This document shows positions 14,751-20,302 of a stretch of DNA of 20,302 nucleotides, in pieces. How positions within the stretch are numbered: position 1 is the first letter of the stretch; each line of letters begins with the position of its first letter. The translations under genes and the position numbers were made by a program. The notes under the pieces were generated by a model that worked only from the letters and a program-made list of their open reading frames with translations, did no database searches and was not told the origin of the DNA. This DNA is from Candidatus Bathyarchaeota archaeon (GTDB lineage: Archaea > Thermoproteota > Bathyarchaeia > Bathyarchaeales > DTEX01): contig PIYH01000010.1 in the NCBI GenBank assembly GCA_003601695.1, forward strand, positions 1-20,302, given 5' to 3'.

Positions 14751-16755
14751 TCCCTCTGTTTTTAATATGTTTCCGCTTTAAAATCACGTATCCAGCCTTT
14801 TCCAAGAACCGGAAGTATCTGATAAGTTCTTTAAGATCAAATTTTCCAACCTCATTTACGACGTGTCGATGTATCTCAAGCAGGCTTCTCCTCCCATCTA
14901 TCCAGAATAAAGGTATGTTGAGGCTGCTGGAATAAGCCGGTTCCCACCTACATTCCCTTCTAAGGTCTTCTGGAAGATCCTTGAACGTTAACGTGCCCAC
15001 TATGAGCCTTTCCGGAACGATGCCGGAGGCTATCTCCTCCTCCCCAGAGAGCTTGGATTCTAGAATTATCTTTCCTAGGCCTTTAATCTTAACAAGCCGG
15101 TCGATGAATCCATTTACGGCTTCCTCCTCGGTTCTCATCCTCGAATCCAGCCTTTCCCTAACACTATCCAAAGCTTCTCTAAGAGAGGAAGCCTCCTCCT
15201 CAGTAGAGGCTAATCTAAGCACGCTCTTTAAGGCGTTATCACCAACTTCTCTCCAGCATGAAAGCTTGCTCTGAAACTCCATAACCATCCTTATTAAGCT
15301 CTTCCTCAGATCGTCCCTGCCTTCTTCACGCAGACTGTGAATAGCAGATATTATGCGGCTGGCTTCCTTAAGTACTTTAGACTCCACCAGCCTATAAGTT
15401 TCCTCCAGAAGCCATATGGCATCCTCCAACGACGCGTAGGCTATGAAGAGCATATAGGAGGCTATGAAACAGCTCGTTTTAAAAAGAAGATTTCTGTCGA
15501 GTATTTTAGGAGTATCCTTCGAAGTGTGCCAGAAGCGGTCTGGAATGCCGATGATGGAGGGCGTCGGTATTCCGAAGCATGGATCCGCTATCAAATTATC
15601 ATCTAGTATGTAACTGGATATGCGCCACTTCACATCTTCGCCCAGAATATCCCTCGCAAGTCCTATAGCCAAAGCATCAGTGAACGATAAAGATACATGT
15701 GGATTCTCACATATCCTAAGCATGCTTTTGCATTTCTCTTGGTTGCCGCCTATCATATCTGCATTTATGCCTGCTACAACTCTAGATTCGATGCCCCTAT
15801 GCCTCAGCATATAAGCCATGGTGCCATAACATTCAAAGGTGAAGATGAACCTTAAACCCCGCTTAGGCTTCGGCAGCTTCCCCTCTTCTATAAGCCTTTT
15901 AATGCCCTCCGCCACCTCGATCATCGCGCCGCTTCCTGAAGCATTATCGTTAGCTCCCGGCTCATAGAGGTGACCTATTGCCCATATCTCTTCTTCAGTG
16001 ATTCCAGGTATGAGGGCTGAAACAACCTTGAAGGAGCCCCTGTAAAGTTTCGACTTAACGATGGCTTTAACTTTAACCTTAGCATCCTTCGCTGCCAACT
16101 CTAGAACTAGATTTTTCAGCCATGTACCCGTCTCCGGAGAGAGACTGAAGCCGAAGAGTTTATTAGCGTTACAAGGTAGGAAGCAAGCGTTCTCCCACGC
16201 AACAGATTCTGACGGCGCCTTAACGCCATGTCCACCGTACTTATACGATGCTATGCCTATGGCTCCGTGCTCTATAGCGTATGGCTCCACTGAGGGGGCT
16301 GGTTTATCTGTCAAGATGATTTTACCCTTAAGATCTAATCCTTCATAGCTCTCCGGCTTATCAGCATCCTCGACGTAAACAATTTCAGCTTCTACACCCT
16401 CCTTTGGGGTTGGAGCACTATGCATGATCAGGCTTTGAGGTATCTCCTTATATCTAGCTAGAATTCTCCTGTGCTCTTCAGGTTCTATCAGTTCGAGAGT
16501 AGCGTCTTCCACATCCCAGGCTTCAGGCATCACCCAATCGCCGAATTTCGTTCTCCCATCCGCCGGAACCTCTAAGACCTCAACCTCTAAGCCAGCCTTC
16601 CTAAGTCTCTCAGCGCAGTAATCGGCAGTTTTGGAGAACCCGGAGAAGTCGAACCATCTATCGTTCTTCCATATTTCATAAACAGTCTCACATATCTTCT
16701 CTCCTTTAAGCATCTCCGAGAGAAGCGGAAATAATTCCTTAAAGGATTTCCCCAT
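14716..16755 (-). CDS. Cytoplasmic M28 (DUF4910-like) aminopeptidase with winged-helix tail
   Basis: This 679-residue protein has no signal peptide or membrane helix, so it should be cytoplasmic. A PA-like insert sits at about 120-235 (DLKGKIILTD, 141-150). The M28 metal site is largely intact: His262 (GHLYEPGANDNASG), Asp270 within ANDNASG, Glu308 as general base (FTFECYG), Asp333 (NADMIG) and His410 (RFWHTSKDT). The second Glu of the usual EE pair is Cys309. Residues 440-600 are mostly helical, and 612-662 (PLFWIDGRRSLLEIHRHV to LEKAGYVILK) look like the winged-helix end of DUF4910-type aminopeptidases. It probably cleaves N-terminal residues from imported peptides. The ATG start has GGTGGTG 7 nt upstream. 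It lies 122 bp downstream of the FtsX-CARF-like gene on the same strand. Confidence 0.85.
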   Translation of the reverse strand: MGKSFKELFPLLSEMLKGEKICETVYEIWKNDRWFDFSGFSKTADYCAERLRKAGLEVEVLEVPADGRTKFGDWVMPEAWDVEDATLELIEPEEHRRILARYKEIPQSLIMHSAPTPKEGVEAEIVYVEDADKPESYEGLDLKGKIILTDKPAPSVEPYAIEHGAIGIASYKYGGHGVKAPSESVAWENACFLPCNANKLFGFSLSPETGTWLKNLVLELAAKDAKVKVKAIVKSKLYRGSFKVVSALIPGITEEEIWAIGHLYEPGANDNASGSGAMIEVAEGIKRLIEEGKLPKPKRGLRFIFTFECYGTMAYMLRHRGIESRVVAGINADMIGGNQEKCKSMLRICENPHVSLSFTDALAIGLARDILGEDVKWRISSYILDDNLIADPCFGIPTPSIIGIPDRFWHTSKDTPKILDRNLLFKTSCFIASYMLFIAYASLEDAIWLLEETYRLVESKVLKEASRIISAIHSLREEGRDDLRKSLIRMVMEFQSKLSCWREVGDNALKSVLRLASTEEEASSLREALDSVRERLDSRMRTEEEAVNGFIDRLVKIKGLGKIILESKLSGEEEIASGIVPERLIVGTLTFKDLPEDLRRECRWEPAYSSSLNIPLFWIDGRRSLLEIHRHVVNEVGKFDLKELIRYFRFLEKAGYVILKRKHIKNRGTSRVGSISSSL

Positions 16756-16762
16756 CAGAACA

Positions 16763-16769
16763 CACCACC
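16763..16769 (-). promoter_or_regulatory. Ribosome binding site of the M28 aminopeptidase gene
   Basis: On the minus strand GGTGGTG is followed by 7 nt and the ATG at 16755, supporting that start. Confidence 0.55.
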
Positions 16770-16788
16770 ATTCCTATCCTTAAATCCA

Positions 16789-16803
16789 CCATATTTAGGT
16801 TTC
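16789..16803 (-). promoter_or_regulatory. Likely promoter of the M28 aminopeptidase gene
   Basis: On the minus strand GAAACCTAAATATGG combines a BRE-like purine stretch with a TATA core. Initiation about 25 nt downstream (near 16770) would give a leader of about 15 nt carrying the SD. The gene may thus be transcribed separately from the FtsX-type gene before it. Confidence 0.45.
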
Positions 16804-16877
16804 CCTAAGAACTATTAAGATTCACGGATCAGAAACCTTTCTCCTCATTAACTTCTCTTATACTAAAATGCAAAACA

Positions 16878-19800
16878 TTAGGTAAGGGAGCTTATGATCT
16901 CTAAATCCTTAAACGGATCTCTTATACGTTCCTCAATCGGTCTATCATCAATAACGTAGCATACAGTCTTGTTCTGTTTAACAGCCTCCATAGCTAAGGC
17001 TGAGCATAGCGTAGCATCTTCTCCTGAAACACAGACTACATTTGCTCTTGAGACCATTTCTTTAACAGTCTTTATTGTCTGCTCCAAATCAGTCGTATCA
17101 ACGTTGGCAACGAAGAACTTAGGCGGTCGAATACCCCTCAGAATTAGCTCCTCTTTAAACTCATCAATTTTTTTATGAACGTCTGGGTAAGGCGATATCA
17201 GATATAGTGTAGTTGGATTGTATACGTTAACTAGGTTGTAAAGCTTGCTTAGGTAGGGATCAAACGATGTGGCAATCTCACACGTCATCGCGCTCCATTC
17301 GAGAAGTACATTCCTCACATGTGAAGCGGTCTTGCGGATAGCTTCCACTGGATGAGAGGATAAGCCATGTGAGCTACACATCATCTTCAGACTGTATCCT
17401 TCCACTTCAGGTTGAATGATTATTTCATTCTCCGTCCAACCGATCTCTGGAAGATCATACGCAAAGCTGATCTTTCTTATAACCCCGCCTTTAGAAGGTT
17501 CCTCCTTAATCTTTACTTCACGTGCACGTAATCGCTTAGTCACAAACGCGATGAATGGTTCAAGCTCTTTAGCCGTCAGCCTGAGAGGCAAATGTAGAAC
17601 TTGAGGCTTATCAGCTCTTATTATACTTTCATCTTCGATTCTCCATTTCCTAAGTAACGAAGGAGTGACGATAACAGAGGATCGCAATGCAGGGATCAAA
17701 GAAGCGATAGCAGCCGTAAACCCTGAAAGAAGGATAGAAATAATTCCCCAATCAGCCGAGACTTTCTCTCGCACTTGAAACCCGCCCAATAGAGCGGCTA
17801 TTCGATAACCAGATATTCCAAATAGGTAGCCGAATCCTCCGCCAATAAAACCGATGATCAATGCCTCCGCAACGAAGAGTGTAGCTATATGTGTCGGATT
17901 TAGTCCTAACGAAGATAGAGCGGCTATTTCATTTCTACGCTCATTCACCGCGGCGAACATTGACATTCCTATATTCAGTATGACTAGAATCATGAGAGGA
18001 AAGACGAGTTCAACTCCCTGCGCCTCAATATAGCTCCCTAAAGAATGCAGAGTTAAGGATCCTGGATGCGACACGTAGGTGTTATACTCATAAGTAAGCG
18101 CAACTATTTCCGCTAGGGATTCATAGTTTTCTTCGTTATCGAGTTGAACGGCTACGCGTGAAATAGATACCTGAGGTAAAGTAAGCGCCACTTCATAATT
18201 CACAATGATGGCGTGGGTTACTGGACATGGGATGAAATCTCCCTTTACGATATAATAGGGCAGAAATGATAAGCCGTTAATATCTACAAGTTTTTTCATA
18301 GCGTCATCGTCAAAGAAACCTCGGATGACAAATTTACGCCCAAATCCATAAAGATTATCCCCTACATAAACGTTCAGTGATTCGTGCAGAGAGGAGCTTA
18401 CGATGATGCCTTCAAGATCATCATCCTCTAGATAGCTTCCATTAGTTACCACACGGTTAATGCCTGTAATTTTTGCTTCCTTACTCGGGATTATGCCGAT
18501 GATGCCTAGAACATTCGTTGATTCTCCACTCTCCGAATATAAACGCCCAAGAGAGCTCCCTAACGTGACTGGACTATTCTCTGCTTTTGGCGAAATCAAC
18601 GTGATATTCGGATAGGATTTTATCCACTCCATGAATGATTCAGGTATGGAAACAAAGGATCCTGGTTCTCCTCCTAAAGGCTCATCTTTAATCAGCAGAG
18701 CATCTACAGGTATAGTGGGTCTCAATTCTCTCTTCCATAATCCGTATCCAGGGGATATTGAGGTTAGAGTTATGAATCCGAAGACAAGCATGATCACGCT
18801 GAATATATTCATCAGCGTCCTCATTCTCCTCCTCCTCAAGTTCCGACTGCCCATTAAGAATGCCGCGGCAATCGCACTTTTGAATTGTATTGATTTGCCT
18901 CTTTCTTCTTTCCGAGAGAATCTGATGAAAAGTAACGATACGATCTTCCCTATTATGAAGGTGAAAGCGCTCATAACTATGTATGTTGATTGAGGAATCA
19001 GATGGCATCCTGGAAAGACTAAGTAAAATAGCGTAACCAAGAAGATATACAATATTGCCCCCGCAAGGGAGGTGATTGGAATCAAAAGCTTTCTGTTATT
19101 CACTGCTATCTCCAAACGGGCGGATCCCTCCGCCATGAGAGAGGCTGATGCGAAGGCGATAAACAGGAACAAGAAAAGCAATGGAAGGAGAGAATTTGAA
19201 CTTGACTCAATCAAACCCTCAAGTGTGCTTTTAGTTCCCGTTGCTATTATATATGCGCTTCGCAGCTTTGCGAATGACTGATCTAAAAATCCCTCCCTCA
19301 ACAAAATTGAAGATTCCTTAACTAAATTATAAGCATCCAGTAGACTTTCCTTCTCTATCTCAACTAGAAAACCAGCCGTTAGGCAATCGTAAAGAAGAGA
19401 AAAGCCGGAGCTCAATATTTCCTTTACATACTCAGTATTCGACAAAATATTATGTTCTCTAACATCGATATGTAGAACCTCGCCTTGCGATAACTTAAAG
19501 TAGCCCGTTTTTCCCGCCAATATGAATGTCTGAGAATATTTTTGAGGGAAGTACGCCTTAACCTGGATCTTAACCTCAGTGTCGGCTGGAACCACAACCA
19601 ATCTTTCATCGAAGCCGAGATGCTCGAAAAGATCTGAGTAACTTCCATATTCCTTAATAGGTCCAGTCCAGTAACTTTCACCGCCTTTAGTTCCCAAAAC
19701 TGTGAATCGATAGCTATAGGCCACCTTGTTTGTTTCAATATATCTGATCTGTCCATCCAAGTATATTGATGCCCCCTTTCCAAGAATGAATCGACGTGAA

Positions 19801-20099
19801 GAAATAGAGTTTGAAGACAGCCATGTGCGCCATCTCTCCGGAACATAATCCATTCCAGGTGTTCTTCTATCATCATATGTGACATAGATCAGGTATGATC
19901 CTTCTTTATCAACTGATGTATGGAATCTCCCCGCGGAGTCTGTTTTTACTCTCTTCACGAAACGTCTCCAATGATAAGTTAGTATCGTCACATTTGCTCC
20001 GCTGAGGGGATTTCCATTCTCATCGAGAACGGTTCCCGCCACACTCGGCTTTTCCTGAGCTTTGACTTCATCAATAGAGGCCTCAGCTAAAAGAATCAC
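16878..20099 (-). CDS. FtsX/MacB-type envelope protein with N-terminal CarboxypepD_reg domain and C-terminal CARF-like domain
   Basis: Residues are counted from the GTG at 20099 (1073 residues). The true start is probably about seven codons upstream, where the frame encodes the rest of a signal peptide (SILFLFVILLAEA). Residues 20-75 form a carboxypeptidase-regulatory beta domain (GTVLDENGNPLSGANV, DSAGRF). A beta-rich segment and a helical region lead to three membrane helices (about 303-392). An FtsX/MacB permease follows: MGSRNLRRRRMRTLMN then helix 429-447, an outer domain to 690, and helices near 697-716, 736-770 and 785-805. A cytoplasmic domain (815-940) parallels that of the M28-FtsX protein. 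Residues 962-1073 are a Rossmann-like domain with CARF-like features (DTTDLEQTIKTVKEM, VVCVSGEDATLCSALAMEAV, TVCYVIDD). It is collinear with the M28-FtsX protein except for the two ends. Transport is unlikely without an ATPase; sensing or signalling is inferred. Confidence 0.8.
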   Translation of the reverse strand: MILLAEASIDEVKAQEKPSVAGTVLDENGNPLSGANVTILTYHWRRFVKRVKTDSAGRFHTSVDKEGSYLIYVTYDDRRTPGMDYVPERWRTWLSSNSISSRRFILGKGASIYLDGQIRYIETNKVAYSYRFTVLGTKGGESYWTGPIKEYGSYSDLFEHLGFDERLVVVPADTEVKIQVKAYFPQKYSQTFILAGKTGYFKLSQGEVLHIDVREHNILSNTEYVKEILSSGFSLLYDCLTAGFLVEIEKESLLDAYNLVKESSILLREGFLDQSFAKLRSAYIIATGTKSTLEGLIESSSNSLLPLLFLFLFIAFASASLMAEGSARLEIAVNNRKLLIPITSLAGAILYIFLVTLFYLVFPGCHLIPQSTYIVMSAFTFIIGKIVSLLFIRFSRKEERGKSIQFKSAIAAAFLMGSRNLRRRRMRTLMNIFSVIMLVFGFITLTSISPGYGLWKRELRPTIPVDALLIKDEPLGGEPGSFVSIPESFMEWIKSYPNITLISPKAENSPVTLGSSLGRLYSESGESTNVLGIIGIIPSKEAKITGINRVVTNGSYLEDDDLEGIIVSSSLHESLNVYVGDNLYGFGRKFVIRGFFDDDAMKKLVDINGLSFLPYYIVKGDFIPCPVTHAIIVNYEVALTLPQVSISRVAVQLDNEENYESLAEIVALTYEYNTYVSHPGSLTLHSLGSYIEAQGVELVFPLMILVILNIGMSMFAAVNERRNEIAALSSLGLNPTHIATLFVAEALIIGFIGGGFGYLFGISGYRIAALLGGFQVREKVSADWGIISILLSGFTAAIASLIPALRSSVIVTPSLLRKWRIEDESIIRADKPQVLHLPLRLTAKELEPFIAFVTKRLRAREVKIKEEPSKGGVIRKISFAYDLPEIGWTENEIIIQPEVEGYSLKMMCSSHGLSSHPVEAIRKTASHVRNVLLEWSAMTCEIATSFDPYLSKLYNLVNVYNPTTLYLISPYPDVHKKIDEFKEELILRGIRPPKFFVANVDTTDLEQTIKTVKEMVSRANVVCVSGEDATLCSALAMEAVKQNKTVCYVIDDRPIEERIRDPFKDLEIISSLT

Positions 20100-20129
20100 G
20101 AATAAGAAAAGGATTGAAATTCTATAAGG

Positions 20130-20134
20130 CCTCC
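20130..20134 (-). promoter_or_regulatory. SD sequence upstream of an apparent non-canonical start
   Basis: GGAGG on the minus strand lies 30 nt before the first conventional start (GTG at 20099) but only 9 nt before an in-frame ATT (20120-20118). It suggests that translation of the FtsX-CARF-like gene begins upstream of the GTG. Confidence 0.4.
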
Positions 20135-20262
20135 GGATATTTCACTCCCCCAATATTTTATTAGTCACTTTTGACTTATCGCTTCCTTGGATACTACTAT
20201 TCAAGACCTATCCTGCTTTTTATCCATCAGCCATTTTTACAAGACAGAAGAAGTTTTAGCGG

Positions 20263-20271
20263 TATTTAAAG
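20263..20271 (-). promoter_or_regulatory. Possible promoter of the FtsX-CARF-like gene
   Basis: On the minus strand GAAAATCTTTAAATACC has a BRE-like stretch followed by the TATA core TTTAAATA. Initiation near 20237 would give a leader of about 115 nt, long for an archaeon. A second TATA-like run nearer the gene (about 20150-20160) is an alternative. Confidence 0.35.
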
Positions 20272-20302
20272 ATTTTCGAAATTTAAGAAACCTCAGCACA
20301 TA

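Noticed and set aside
1..20302. CRISPR array, insertion sequence or prophage signatures
   Set aside because: No regularly spaced repeats, transposase, integrase or terminal inverted repeats were seen on either strand; the CARF-like call rests on one domain only.

Overview
The window looks like a chromosomal segment of an uncultured archaeon, perhaps of the Thermoproteota/TACK group (phylum is a guess). Supporting signs are archaeal TATA boxes upstream of several genes, Shine-Dalgarno (SD) sequences of the GGAGGTGAT type, frequent TTG and GTG starts, AGA/AGG/ATA-rich codon use, and a CoA-disulfide-reductase-type flavoprotein. I see no tRNA, rRNA, CRISPR array, insertion sequence or integrase.

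Layout. Bases 1-171 hold the C-terminal end of a + strand gene, possibly a retropepsin-like aspartic protease. Bases 172-670 form a 500-bp AT-rich gap between two convergent gene ends. It carries twin TTACGTAA palindromes, a TATA box and a T-tract. Bases 671-3338 carry three minus-strand genes: a CoA-disulfide reductase/NADH oxidase-like flavoprotein, a small four-cysteine protein with a coiled-coil tail, and a class I SAM methyltransferase. Bases 3737-5257 encode a PurF-like protein whose phosphoribosyltransferase half and Fe-S cysteines are intact but whose glutaminase active site is gone. Bases 5258-5805 appear to hold a decayed gene.

Bases 5806-20120 form the most interesting block, about 14 kb of membrane and peptidase genes. 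On the + strand are (1) a 1570-residue fusion of an M28-fold extracellular domain with every usual metal-site residue replaced, a carboxypeptidase-regulatory-like domain and an FtsX/MacB-type permease; (2) a 706-residue multi-spanning DUF6785/DUF6784-like transporter related to OPT oligopeptide transporters; and (3) a 629-residue divergent partner of that transporter. On the minus strand, converging on them, are (4) a second FtsX-type protein of about 1073 residues, parallel to (1) in its middle but lacking the M28 domain and ending in a Rossmann/CARF-like domain; and (5) a cytoplasmic M28 (DUF4910-like) aminopeptidase with a winged-helix tail and most metal ligands intact.

Working interpretation (inference): the OPT-like pair takes up peptides or another small ligand, the cytoplasmic M28 enzyme digests it, and the two FtsX-type proteins act in the envelope as ligand-sensing or mechanotransmitting subunits. 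No ABC ATPase is encoded in the window, although FtsX/MacB permeases normally need one. This combination is not one I can name as a described system.
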